Of a stretch of DNA of 64,000 bases, positions 51,456 to 64,000 are shown piece by piece. Position 1 is the first letter of the stretch. Each line of letters begins with the position of its first letter. The DNA is taken from contig OZ017795.1 of the NCBI GenBank assembly GCA_963969395.1, positions 9,610,001 through 9,674,000 of the forward strand, given 5' to 3'. A program made the translations under genes and the position numbers. The stretch is from Pseudoscleropodium purum. Taxonomy: Eukaryota; Streptophyta; Bryopsida; Hypnales; Brachytheciaceae. The notes below the pieces were generated by a model. That model made no database searches. It was not told where the DNA came from and saw nothing but the letters and a program-made list of their open reading frames with translations.

Positions 51456-53500
51456 AATCACCCAAGGTCATAGTGCCAATGGCAACCTCCAGTACTACTA
51501 ACTTATCAACAGTGTCCTCAAATTTTCCCAATTGGCTTCAGTGCACATGACTGCTGCTCACTGCCTTATCAAAGGGGCTTTCTCTCTCTTTCCTTTCTGC
51601 CTCAGTCTTCTGGTGCCAGGTCTCCTCAGACTGGCTCAGATCACGACGTGCTTTGTGCAAAGTTTGTAAGATTGAATTGGTTGAAGTCATATTATTTGGT
51701 TCAGTTGTTGACTCCAGTCAAGATCCATGTCGCCATGGGGGGGGGGGGGGGGGGGGGGGGCAGGAATTCCACGTGGGAGCCAGGCATCGAATTTCAATGT
51801 CCCTCCCGGTGGGGAGGAATTCCATGTGGGAGGAGAGGCTTATGTACCTGCGCGAGAGGGGTTTAGAACTGGCGAATAGCAGCCCTCTGATCGGCATAAG
51901 TTGCGGAAGACTGCTGTTATCACGTTCATCAATCAATCAGGCAATTCAGACTGAGTGCAACAAAAAGAAGAAGAAAAGTTCTTCGCATTTTGTGAATGCT
52001 TGAAGGGGACAAACTCTAAAAAAAACTCTCCCTACTAAAAACTCAAGCACTCTCCAAAACATGCACTCCAAAATAATCAAAACTCCAAAATTCACTCCAA
52101 TATTCTTGCTCTAAAACCCACTCTGAGGTTGAAGAAGAAACTCTAATATCTTTTTTTAGATTGGCATGGATTTATTATGACTCTATTCATGGAGTGTCCT
52201 ACACCATGCTCATCTACCTAAATGAAGATGGGAGACACTACAACCAATGATGCTTGAGTGTGAGTGTAAAAATGCGTCCATGTGAGCTTCAGTTGGAGTG
52301 TATGTATAAACAATAATTTTACAACCATTGAAGGTGCTTATGATATAAGTATTTATGTTATAGATATCTTTAACATAGTTATGCTATTATCATGAAAGGT
52401 GTCCATAATATAGACATTTATAACAGTGATGTATAGTCTTTTAGGTTCCTAGGCTCGTACAATAGCAACCCTCCACTAAGATTACCTAAGGTTACAATAC
52501 TTATATGTGGCTAAATAAAGATTTGAGGGTTTATATTATTGAATTGTGAAAGTTTTTGTTGAGTCTTGTTGGTAGTTGAAAGGGTTTTTAAAATTCTCTT
52601 AGAATACATTTTTTGAACGATGTCAAATTGTATTTATTTGAACCATTATTGATAAACCGCATGTACAACATGTCACTTTGTGCATTAGTACTCAAAAACA
52701 TGTATAGTTTCTAAACAAAAGTTTGTCATATGGTAATTTCTAGTGTTCAAGATGTTTTTTGAGTTTTACTAGGCATAATTTTCTTTTGATTCCCATTCAG
52801 TTTGAACTATCTTTTTAACTACCAAGTCAAACTATTTTCTCTATTTTTTACTCTAAATAGCAAGTTTATATTCCCTTTGTCCCACTATAAACCTCCAAAA
52901 ACCTCCAAAAATCTTCCACATGAGTACTTAACTATATTTTTAGTCTTTGTGCCAATAATAGATGCATTCAAAAACAACAATCCATCTCCTAGATCTATGC
53001 AAAGTTTCTGGCTTGGACATTGTCGTTCAAATATCCAAAATTAATGCAAAAAGTATCATATTTGACCATCCTTTATAAATGTTGCTAGTTCATTATTCTT
53101 GATGATTTAAAGGTTGGTGGCAACGATAGAATTTTAGAAATATTTGCTCCCAACCTAAATACTTGCAACAAGGAAACTTGGCCTTTTTTACGAACAATTT
53201 TCATAGCACTGAAGTAATCACTTAATCTATTGTCAACACAATTGTTTGAAAAAGAAGCAAGTACAAGGTGCCTCATATGCACAAGGCCAAGCTTGCTAGG
53301 AGAGAAATTCTCCCTAATTGCTTGCAACTTGCTCCCATAAGGTCATTTAATACAATCAATGCTTACTCACTGATTGAAATAAAAAAAATGGAGCTCTTTA
53401 GAGTCACTTCACACTTCAAAAATTAACATGATTTGAGCCATTAGTTTTGAATGTTTAATGCTTAATATTAAATTTTATTTTTTATTTATTGTCATTGGGG
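51456..53500. other. Gene-free stretch around a poly-G run
   Basis: No supported gene. After the G run at 51737-51760 two imperfect copies of a 'ggaattcca.gtgggag' motif lie at about 51765 and 51816. The remainder is AT-rich with unrelated short frames. Confidence 0.35.
51737..51760 (+). repeat. Homopolymer run of 24 G
   Basis: An uninterrupted run of 24 guanines, rare in an AT-rich plant genome and able to form a G-quadruplex. The length in the assembly may be unreliable. Confidence 0.85.
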
Positions 53501-53658
53501 TTTAAAACCTAGTCTCCACTACTACTATGGAGAATCTTTGCATTCAATGAACCTATTTTCCTTCAATGACCAATGCCACCCTCTTCTTCCATTTATACCT
53601 CTAATATTCTTTTTATTTTATTTCTATCCTTTTTATTCCATTTATAACCTTCTTATTC

Positions 53659-53684
53659 CATATATATATATATATATATATATA
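53659..53684. repeat. (TA)n microsatellite
   Basis: About 13 TA units in an AT-rich stretch. Confidence 0.9.
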
Positions 53685-53699
53685 TTTTCTCATTTTTTT

Positions 53700-56600
53700 T
53701 TAATGTTTTGCTCGAAAAAATTGACACACGGATGAAACTTCTTGGAAAATTTCAGAAATTGGATGGATTAATGTGGAGAGAGAAGGATAGAAATCAAACA
53801 AATGATATAGGTTTGGTACTTGGACTTGGCCTTCATTTGGAAGCTTCACACTATGGCCAACCCAAGGCTCCAATTCTTATAATTTGTTGCCCATTTCTTT
53901 GGACTCTTAACAAAACATGACCACTCAATCCCATGGCCTTTTGACTTGGATGGCTATAATGTGAAGTGGCCCTTACATCAGTGGGACAAAAATTGTGTTT
54001 GAAGGCCAGTTTTGAGTGGGATAGAGGGAGTAGATTTTTCCACTGGTTTTGACTAATGTTTTCAAATTCCAACTAGTGGGTTTTCTCTTATCACAAGCAG
54101 TGCATAAAAAAGCAATGATCCCAAAATGAGTTCAGGGTAATGAGTCAAATGTTCATTTTCGGAATTTTTTTTTTGAATTCACATTGAGGGCATGAAAAAA
54201 TTAAGTAACTTAGAAACTGAGCAAAATTTAGTGATTTTGGGGATTGCTGATAAGAAGCTCTGCCCAAGCCCCAAGGTACACATTTCTCACCCAGGTAAAG
54301 GCAAGTACACTTCCCATTTGATCTCCACCAGATTCTGACGACAGAGCCCAGTGTCAAGTTGCAACTCGCACTAATGACATGACTACAGAAGTTGGTCTGC
54401 CTATCTTACACTTTAGTTCCAGGGCTTTTTTTTTGGTGAAATTTTGCCAGACTGTTAGAAATCTGACCTCTCTCTCACTTCATCCCTCCCAAAACTGGCC
54501 TCTGTAGTGAAGCCAGCAAGGGAGCCACTGTTCCAAAAAAGAAGCCCTATTTAGTTCTACTTCTGTACCTTATATTGAAGCAACTGAAAAGCCACTGAAA
54601 TTTTTGAAGTTGCTCCTATGGACGTGGAATGCATGCATGTGTAAGTTACGCACAACAACTGGGTCCACAAACAAAAAAAACCGAGTCTTGGATAGTTTTG
54701 TAATCTCGATCTCAATGTGCTTCTCCATATCATCAGCAATGATGGTTCACCGAACGAGTAAAGAACACTGAAAATCATGACTCACAATGCCTGGGTTTAT
54801 TGTATTGTTTTTATTAGGTAATATCAAATGAAATGAATATTTTCAAGTGCAACAACAAATGTTCAAAAGCGTGACACATTGTATGTAGTAAGTGAGATAT
54901 CATTATGGAAATCAACAATTGTGTGATAAATGGTTGACTTCCTTACTTCTAGGTCTACCACCTAATAGAGGCATCAATGATCAAATTCGCCATCAAAATC
55001 TATGAGGCTTAAATAGTTGAACCATTCCCAATGGATGCTCCATTTACAATTATGGTCTTTCAAATTGGGATTATCCTTACCTACTTACTTTTTATAGGAA
55101 GGATAAACAACTCTTTGGGGTAGCCATGCTACTATATGTCCATTGGAACTTGGACTCCTAATAATTTGAATTTGAAAGAGTTGCTTACCCTAAACAATAA
55201 ATTGTAAATGTTGGTGAAGCCCAATTTTAATTGAAATATTTTACACATTTCTTTTTGTATTTGATATAGAAGGTGTATAAATTGAAGTATACAATAGTAA
55301 CACAAGTTTGTCTTCATGAATGCTAAACTAAATCTAGAGGATTTAGTGACATGGCAATTCCAATATTGGCCATTATCACACCTCCTACACAATAAAAAGC
55401 TACAATATGATCATATTAAATTTTACCTATATGGTGTTGTATTTGAGCATGATAACATTTGTTTATATGTTAAATGACATTCAAAGGACATTTACTAAAT
55501 GTCAAATTATCAATCCGATGGGATATTTCCTAGTTTAATACATATTTTATATATTAGAAGTCAAATACAATAGTATATGCAATTTCCTACAACCACCCTA
55601 GCAATTCCATTTGGATTGTTCTCATTTTAACAAGCATTGATGTGTCAAACCTTGCAAAAAAAAGCATGAAGCACCAAGCCTTGTCATATTGGTGTAGGGT
55701 GTACAAAATTATCTTTTTTAATATAGTTACTTGTTGGATGCACTTGATTTACTTTTGTTTACTTTTGTCTCTAAGCTTTGAAAAAAGTTCATCATTTAGC
55801 TGATGAATGTTGACTCTTGTAGGCTTCTATTAGGTCAAAGTAAACTTTCTAATGGTCAACTTGATGAAATTTATGTAAATATTATAGGTCTACAAAGATA
55901 AAGTAAGATCACTTTAAAATTAAAAAAATTCTCTAACAAGCATTTTTTTGAGTGTGCAAAAGCTGAATCTTGTCAATGATATAAAAACAATTTTGCAATA
56001 AAGTTGAAGCCGGAATTCCAAGAGCAATATTTGATAATAATATGCAAAAGTTTGAAGAAGTTAATGTTAAATCAATAGATGTTTAAAATTGTACCTTATT
56101 TTCAATGTTCTCAATTCATACCTTAAAGATACTACATCAAGAATCTAGTGTTTAGTTTTTTTAGTTTTTTCTAGGGCTCACTATTGGAAATATGCTTAGA
56201 GTTTGTGTGATCCTCTCTTTATTCTAGAAAAATAAACTTGTGGTCATGAAGGAAATGACCTTCAAGCCCATGGCCATGGAAACTTAATTAGGAACCAATA
56301 CATTCAATTTCTATTTTTTGTGATTTATTAGAGAATTTAGTGAGTTGGATTTGGACTATATGAATAATGTAAAAACTTATTAATGATGCCCTTTTTGTGC
56401 TCTATGAAATTTGTTAAGAACACATGTAAAATTTCACAACATTCCAAACATTTTTCAATTCACGGTGAAGCTTGCAATGCATTGTGGTCACTGAAAACGA
56501 GAATACTGATATTGTATTTGTAAGAAAGTTAGGAAAGAATAGGACACATATCTTCTCCTTGAAATTCATGAATGTGCCTTTTCCAAGGAAGGTAGATTCA

Positions 56601-56985
56601 CCGTTTTTTGTAGTAGGGCAAGAATCACATTGGTTGTATGACTTCTATAGTCCATGTCCAAATATTGACAGCGACCAGAGAATGGTCACATGGGTCATTA
56701 GACTCATTCCTCATTAACTCAGAGGTTAAGTTCCTCCTGGTATGCAATCATGAGCTTCATGGCTGGCTGGATAAGGGTTGACAAACGAAGTAGATCCGGG
56801 CTTTTCCTCGGCCCTCACTGCGACGGTTGCGATGAATCCTGCGAAGCATACGCTTGGATTCTTGAGAATATCCAATACGCTACCGTGAACAAATACTAAG
56901 AAACCAGAGGAGCGGAGTCAGCGGATTGCACAAAGTTCTGGTTGCATCAACACTTTCGGGGTTGTCCATTGATGATGAGCTACAA
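53700..56985. other. AT-rich intergenic DNA, no gene seen
   Basis: Only short frames without domains. A slightly GC-richer patch at about 56720-56960 shows no reading frame of note. Confidence 0.4.
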
Positions 56986-56990
56986 ATTAA

Positions 56991-57626
56991 CCCCTAAATG
57001 CCCAAGGCACCAAAATATGGTGTCAACAGTATTTTGAAGTTACAACAAAACCTAACTACATTGCTATTTTTAGTAATTTATATTTTTGGAAGATTCTTCT
57101 TGAAATCTAGTTTTAGCATCAAACATCTGATCTTGAAAATAAATGATAGTGATTTTTTCTACTCAAGATTTTGTGCAAGGGTACCCATTGCAATCTTGAC
57201 TTCCCATAGTGCTGAGAGCTCTTGAAAATGAGCCTCAAATACACTAGGACTTGAAGGAAAAAATCACATTCAAAACTCATCTAAAAAAATTGTAGTGTAG
57301 ATTTTGAGAAGCTGTAAATTGATTGGGGTTATTCATGTTAGGCCCTTAAACCTCATATTTTTTTGGTCACCAACTTTTTAGGTTTGTCTTGTGAAAAGTG
57401 AATTGAATTTTTTTCATAATTTTAACACCCTCATGGGCAAACGTTATAATCTTCCAACTTATAAGTGATATATATATTTTTTTCCTATGTGATCTCTAAC
57501 ATGTCTAGTTTGAATTTGTATGGTTACAATTCGAAAATAATTGATACAACTTATCAAAATGTTGACTTTTTGTTCAATTTAGAGCAAATTTCTAGAGGCT
57601 CAAAACAGGCCTTGGGCATTTAGGAG
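56991..57626. mobile_element. TTAA-flanked MITE, 636-bp subfamily, intact
   Basis: 636 bp between TTAA at 56987-56990 and TTAA at 57627-57630. The TIRs match at 17 of 18 positions: CCCCTAAATGCCCAAGGC on the left and CTCCTAAATGCCCAAGGC inward from the right. It is the uninterrupted homologue of about 12785-14365. No coding capacity. TTAA duplication with CCC-type ends is the piggyBac signature. Confidence 0.78.
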
Positions 57627-57630
57627 TTAA

Positions 57631-58385
57631 GCACACGTAGGATGACTTTTGAGGTTCCTTTGTTTTGTTTAAGTTGGGTTGGAATTGAAGATACAGTAAC
57701 TGTCCTTCCCTTCTAAAAATAGGTTAAGAAAACAGGAGCAAAATGTAGTTATAAGAGTTACAGTAATGTTCAATCTGTGCGCATGAGAAGAAACAGGTAG
57801 CTGTGCTATGAGAGGGTCGGCCTTGGAAGTTTAAGCTCTTAAAGCGACCTTTGAACAGCTTATTGCATTTGGGAGGAAGCTGAACTCTTGGAAATAGTTT
57901 TCAGTGAAGTTTTGTAGGAAGAAAAGTGGAATTGGCATTGAACCCAAGTTGTTTCATGTTTTTTGGACCTTCGTGGAATTAGTCACGTATTTCTGAAGTT
58001 GAAATGTGGTGGTCACTAGAAGTGACAGACCACCTCCTGAAATGTACACTTTTGATTCAATGAAGAAAGCAAAATATACCTTTGTGTTAGTGGTCGATTT
58101 TAGAGCAAGGTCACTTTTAGAGTAGGGTCACCTGCTTTGAGAGCACCCTACCTTATAAGGTAGACATATTCATTCTTGTTCCTTTGAGAGTCCCTTTAAA
58201 AATTCTTCCTTCTTATACTTGTACGTGTGATGCATATTAAGTTACTTTCTAGAATGTACTCCATTAGTACGTGAAGATAGAATTGGGTGTATGGGTGGGA
58301 ATTGATATGTCTATTATAGCTTACTAGAAACATGATGATGAAACAACAATGTCTTTCTTTTCATTTCTTATATTTTTTGACTACT
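57631..58385. other. Intergenic DNA, no gene seen
   Basis: No reading frame with a domain and no clear repeat. Confidence 0.4.
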
Positions 58386-58900
58386 AAAAAACCAAGGCAT
58401 TTTTTTCCCTCAAAAGACACCCCAAACTACCATTTCTACTTTCTTAAGCCATGAAAACAAAAATATGATTTATTATGGTATCTAACCATAATATCTTCCA
58501 CTTAACTTTTATGTAATCTTGTGGCAAATTTTTCATGACATCTGATTGTATAGATTAGAAGATATTAGCATTTGAAGTGAAGTAAAAAGTTTTTTTTGAC
58601 CCTATTGAAGAATTTCAGATGACTTTCACCCCCATTTGTGGCAAATTTTTATTCTATAGATTTTTATTTAAAAAAATCTAACATATTTTAGATCATGTCA
58701 AGCACGCCTCCACCAATTTTCAAAGGTTTTAGAGATCTAAAACACTACTAATAAAATCCTGCAATGCAACCATGTTGTAAGAAATGACAATACACTATAC
58801 CTTTTTCCAATCAATTTTTTTGCCACAAATTTTCAAATCTCCAACATCCCAATTGTAGATTGAAAGATTGAATCATTTTTCACAAGATTCCAAATTTTTT
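58386..58900. mobile_element. Relic of the 929-bp TTAA MITE subfamily
   Basis: Carries 'ccaaggcattttttt', 'tatctaaccataatatctt', 'tagattagaagatattagcatttgaagtga' in the order found at the inverted right end of the 1016-1944 element. Its TTAA terminus has decayed; the far boundary is unclear. Confidence 0.5.
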
Positions 58901-60740
58901 AAGAAAAAAACAACATTCTCTAATTTCTACGTAAATTAGAGAGGCAATGCTATCACAAAGTTGGTAAATGGCATTAGACAACTTTGAAAAATGGATCTGC
59001 ACATGATTTTATCATTCAAACCCAACTTGTTCTTATACTGTGCTCCCATCATTGGCAACATCGAAGTGCCCCTTGTTTTCAAATATTGCAGACCAACCTC
59101 CTATATCATTGGAGGAAGAATGGAGTAATTGCAAGAAAGATCAACCTATTTTTGTAGTGTTTAGATAAATTTTTGGGAGTACTATAAAATCAAAATAAAA
59201 TTTTTATGTGTGTGTGTGTTAATAATGTATACACTTTTGAGAAGAAGGTATTCAAAGAAAGAAAAGCATAGAAAAATTTACTAAGTAGCTAGGAGAACTA
59301 GAAAAGTGCAAAATCTCAAGAAAATAGGTACTTTGACATTTTAATTTTAAAAAAATAGGAAATTTTTTTTAGAAAGAAATTAAAAATTGCCAATTAGAGA
59401 GAAATGTATGATGGCAAGATTTCACCAAAAGAATGATCTTGAAACCATTTTTGATGTACATAAATGCATGCACAAAGGAATCCTATTAGCATGCATGTGG
59501 AGGACATAAAATAGTATTTTCTTAAGAGCCCTTTAGTAGGCACATGCATGCCTAGTGTGAGAATAGACCATAGAAATTTCAACTTTAGATAATTATTTCT
59601 AGGTACTCTCTAGTACTAATATCCTCTAAATTGCAAAGTGTGATAAATTAGCTAAATTTAAATATAAAATTATTTTTGAAAAATTATGAAAAAGGATATT
59701 TAATTACTATCAAGTTATCCACATCCAATAAATCTTTTAATTTAATTGGATTTATGCTTCAAGAATTACAACTCATGACCATTCCATCACTCTAATTGTG
59801 ATGCAAAATAGTACCAATCTTTCTTGCAATTGCCCTATTGTCCTTGACAAATAACAAGTTTTGTTGTAGCATAAGGCATCTTTAAGCAAGTCCAAACATC
59901 ACTTGTAAGCATGCCATCTAAAAATTGCAATAATGTTAAGTATAGGTTGCCCTATATTTACAACTATGAAAATTTGTAAAATATTATTTGAGTATTTCAA
60001 AAATTACAAAATCACTTTGGTTGCATTTCTCTTGAGTTTTCTAAAAAAACCTCATTGATTTTTTGGATCATCCAACCTTTGAGGAGGGAGTGGGCCTACA
60101 AAAATGTGATGCTACCTTAAAGGTGAGGAGCAAATGTTGAAGAGTTTATTGATCAATTTAGTTGGTTTCTTGGCAGCACTTGAAAATTCAAATTTTGCAA
60201 TTCACAATTTTGAATACAATTGTATTGAACTTCAATCTCCGCCTCAGGTTTTTAGCGAACTCAAGAGAAATCTCAAGAGATATTATCAAATTGTATTGAA
60301 CTTCAATTTCCGGTTGTGCATCTCATTACCAATAGGCAATTAGATATCGCCAATATAATTGAAATTGCCTTAGTATCTCATGCATTGAAACGCAATTGAA
60401 AGGCAATTTAGATTACTTATATTTTGACAAGGCAACAAGTGGGGTGTTGTACTGCTCTGGTTGTGAATCATTTACTTGAATGTCAGAGTAAGATGATTCA
60501 CGTTTATCCAAAAGTAAGTGATATGCTTCAATGCCATTACACCTGAAGTAGGGTATGTAAGATAATCGGTTTGCAAAGAAATTTGCCTTAAGCTCGACTA
60601 CCCAGACTCTACTCAATGTTTACGAAGGCTAGTTCCATTAAAATCACCTGTGGAGAACCCTATTCCAAGGGGTGAGTGCCGGGATTTAATCCTTTCTATT
60701 TGTCAAGATTCATTCTTTCTACTTGAATTACATTGACAGG
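58901..60740. other. AT-rich intergenic DNA
   Basis: No gene. A short (TG)n lies at about 59207-59218. Confidence 0.4.
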
Positions 60741-60749
60741 TCTCTATCT

Positions 60750-61600
60750 AGATTGTGCACCAAACTTCGCATTACTTGCATCAATTGTACTTCGGTTCCA
60801 TACCAAGGGAAGATCTACAACCTCACTAAGATCCTTGATTCTAGTTGTGTGGGGGTTAGATGTAGAAATAAAATGACTATCAACACTAAAGGTACCTAGT
60901 GGCCAAGGGAGTACGATGAAGATACTACTGGAATATGACTTACATCGGTTATGTTGTACTATTTGCTTGGAATTCAATCACGACATACAATACTATCCCC
61001 ACTGCCCTCCGATTGCCAATGCGAGGGGGATATAATCGACCGATTACCCTGCAAAGATGAGACACCTAAAGACTAAATCAACAAAATTGATATCCACTAC
61101 CATGAACCCTGGGCAGGATGTTGATTGGGACATGATCCCAATATTTTCATGGACTAGCTTGTTGTGGATGACGATGGTTTCACTTGTGTTTAAATTAAGT
61201 TGGCGTCGGGATGCACATCGCAGTACTCATCACAAACTAGAAAGAAGAAGTCAAGCCTGTCACTTATGGCCAAACCAAGAGGAGAGGTTGACACAAACGA
61301 ATGTATACAAGTAATTCTACATGAATCAACAGAATGATAGGAATCCAGGTAGGAACTATCAATCCCAACCATCAACTCTCTCAGTGTCTTACTATGCCAA
61401 TTTTAACCCGCACCCTTCTACAGCGATCGAATCCTACCCCTCGTTGGATCAGGCACAACATTCGGGAATTAGGAGCCCTGCTAGTTCATAGACCAAATGA
61501 GTTGGGTTCCTCGCAACATGCAGATGACGTCCACCGAATTGAAGTTCAACGGCCTTCTCAACATACATCCCACTTCAATTCGAGATTGTGACAACTAGCT
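60750..61600 (+). pseudogene. Possible degenerate gag remnant
   Basis: A GC-richer patch whose conceptual translation holds a zinc-knuckle-like CTICLEFNHDIQYYPHC (the spacing is not canonical) near 60950. A Gln/Asn/Pro-rich stretch follows (NQQNDRNPGRNYQSQPS, near 61330) in a frame broken by stops. The order resembles Athila/Tat-type gag, but this is weak; it may be chance. Confidence 0.2.
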
Positions 61601-64000
61601 TCAAATTAACAATAATTATTGAATTGTTCGAAGCTGTAGTGCTACCAGTGATATCATGTAGTGGTAATATTTACATGGAATTTTGGATTCATGATACCTA
61701 GGATAGAAAAATGCACGAGGTCAATTTCTTGCTACAATACCCAATACATGATCCGTTAGATCAACACTTCCAAGCACTTCTAAGTCTGATTGATCCGCCC
61801 CACAACCCCACTACAGAAAATGATAGATCACACGAAATAGTTATAGACTCTCTACCTGTAGAAGTAGCCGTCAGTTTTCACCTTTGCAACTCTATGAGAG
61901 TGTAGATGAGAAACTACATTAAAATGGAGGTATTCCTTATGCCATTTTACCATTCATTTCCTTTTGTCAACATCAATTTCTTTAAATTGGCCATATTTTC
62001 ACAAACTTGGCATTGGCACTTTCACATTGAGATTCTATGTTCTTAAATTTGTAATAGTCTTAGACTTTAGAGCTTTAGGGTAGATGAATCACAATTTTTG
62101 TACCTTGAATTGTGTATACTTAACAAAAATGAATCCATTTACACCTTTTCCTTTCCACACCATTTTCACTAAATTTTGGTTCTAAATACTGAGTCCTAAA
62201 CTATCCTATTGAGAAATTGTATATTTTATCATATTGGTGATTTTGATAAAGAATTGTTGTATGCTAATGCCATGGCATTATCATTGTCATTGACCTTCAA
62301 TACATATTCAAATTCCAACCCAATGGCCCTTCAAGAATTTAGGTAGGAATACCATTAATGGTGTTGGTCCATGAATGATTTCAATGTACATGCTCTTGTC
62401 ATTTGAAGACAGAAATGACAAGAATAGGTCTATTGAAACCATATATGAACCGACGCCATTTATAGTATTCCTACCTTATTATCTCCTATGATGATGCATC
62501 CCCCTCCTAATTACAATTAACACACACCTACTCTTTATGAAAATTGAGAGTAGTTGATCTCGTAAACAAGAATCTTTCCTCCTTCCAGTGTTATTGATCT
62601 TAAAAAATAAATAACAAGGATATGGATATTGTGGAATATGGATACTATAGGATACATATACATATACATATATAGAAAACAAATATGAATACAAAATATA
62701 ATTAGAGATATGGGATATGGATACATATATGGAATACATATGTATTTATATAGAATACAATTATAAAATACATATGAAAATTCCACTAATATTATGATAC
62801 TGATTGGTGGCCAAATTGCTCCTAAAAACTACAAATATTTGTATGTATAAAAGATACTTAGAAATTAGTAATATGAATTATCTAATTCACTTTTGGGGGG
62901 TAGGGATGTAATACAATAAACAATCATCTAAAACTAATTGCATTAGAAAGGATTTAAAGGCAACAATAACATGTTTCAAGCCTTTTACCTTTGTTGTTCC
63001 CCATGCAATGAAAGAGCAATTGGCTGTTGAAAAAATAAAATAAAATAAAATTCTTAAAAGGCATAAAGAATTAAATTTCTTTTTTGGAGAATGACTTGGC
63101 TCTCTCTTGACCACGTCAAACTACATTCTTGGCAACGTTCTCAGCATATTCAAGGCTAGAGAATCTATAGTCTTGTTAGAGGCTTTAAATCTCATGTAAT
63201 GGAATTGTCCTATTTGAGTAACTATCCACTCAAAAGACAAGCCACAATTATAACTAGCCAGCAACTCCAAATAATCATATATTCTCCTACAACAATCCAT
63301 GTGTTAATTGACATACTATAGCATATTCAATCTTGAAGTTGCTCAACACTATGTGTATTTGAATGCTGGACCAAGACAAAACAATCTAGAGTTGTCTACA
63401 TTTCAATCTCAATTAGTTTAAGAAATGTTTAGAAGGAAGATAGGGCCTAATTCTTTATGGTATTTAATAAAACATTTCTCCTTCTTTTTGTAGTAAACAA
63501 TATAATTTTGTTCAAATAAAAATTAGACACCACTAATACCTTATGGTAGTGGGTAAAAAGAGACAAAACATCATTTAGGAAAGACATGAGGTTAACAAAG
63601 GAAAGTACCATGTGATAAGCATAAAAGAGAAGACAATATACAAAATTTGCCCAAAACATGAGATCTTTAATATTAAAATCCGTATAGGAAGTGTAGTAAA
63701 AGAAACAATTAGGATAGCATAATGAAAAAAAAAGGGGGAAGATTAATACTATAAATTGTGTGATAAACTTTGTGATAAACAATTGAAAAAATGCAAGATA
63801 AAAAAATTGATTTATGATAAAAAAAAATTCTTTCAAATTGAAATGTCAAAGTACATTTGGAAAAAAGAAGTTATTCCAACTTGTTATTCCTAATACAAAT
63901 TAAAACTCTTACAAGTTAAGCGTATTGCAAGTTATTCTAAAATGTAAGATTTTGCAAGTTATTACAATAAAAGCAATGTAAAAGTAACTATTTAATTACT
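61601..64000. other. AT-rich intergenic DNA with simple repeats
   Basis: At about 62615-62775 there is an irregular GGATATGGATA / ATACATAT minisatellite. No gene is supported; the minus frame at 63447-63836 is hydrophobic low-complexity sequence from AT-rich DNA. Confidence 0.4.

Noticed and set aside
63447..63836. 129-codon minus-strand frame rich in Phe, Leu and Ile
   Set aside because: It reflects AT-rich DNA; no signal, helix pattern or family similarity supports a membrane protein.

Overview
The window is nuclear DNA from a land plant. It is AT-rich, its genes carry many short GT-AG introns, and it holds plant-specific gene types: an SPX-MFS vacuolar phosphate transporter, a plant-type membrane-ended Kazal inhibitor and a ceQORH-like quinone oxidoreductase. 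A chromodomain Ty3/gypsy element whose features recall the Tcn1/Tf1 groups, plus telo-box promoter motifs, hint at a moss or other non-seed plant. That placement is inference; I cannot name the species.

Five protein genes could be rebuilt exon by exon. All have consistent intron phases and complete reading frames: a Kazal-type inhibitor (minus, 2877-4814, 4 exons, 169 aa); a TruA-type tRNA pseudouridine synthase (minus, 16199-20787, 10 exons, 345 aa); a TCF25/Rqc1 homologue (plus, 21771-26774, 6 exons, 639 aa); a chloroplast-envelope-type quinone oxidoreductase (plus, 29931-33346, 6 exons, 335 aa); and an SPX-MFS (PHT5/VPT) transporter (minus, 35336-41104, 12 exons, 735 aa). TruA and TCF25 are divergent and share a roughly 1 kb promoter with telo-boxes. 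The quinone oxidoreductase and the phosphate transporter are convergent.

Repeats dominate the rest. A 4,436-bp LTR retrotransposon (6777-11212, minus orientation) has 222-bp LTRs and a 5-bp target duplication. It carries a chromodomain integrase and lacks the reverse transcriptase core. It shows a 13-nt self-complementarity that looks like Tf1-style self-priming. A family of non-coding elements with TTAA target duplications and CCC/TCCC termini (piggyBac-like) appears at 1016-1944, 13126-14052 (nested in another member, about 12785-14365), 49617-50545 and 56991-57626, with relics elsewhere. Two of these insertions can be compared with unoccupied paralogous sites inside the window.

Layout: 1-2.9 kb repeats; 2.9-5.9 kb Kazal gene and its GC-rich upstream; 6-15.7 kb nested transposons and tandem repeats; 16-43 kb the gene island; 43-64 kb gene-poor AT-rich DNA with MITEs, tandem LTR-like repeats, microsatellites, a 24-base G run and a possible degenerate gag remnant. 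I saw no convincing tRNA, rRNA or CRISPR.
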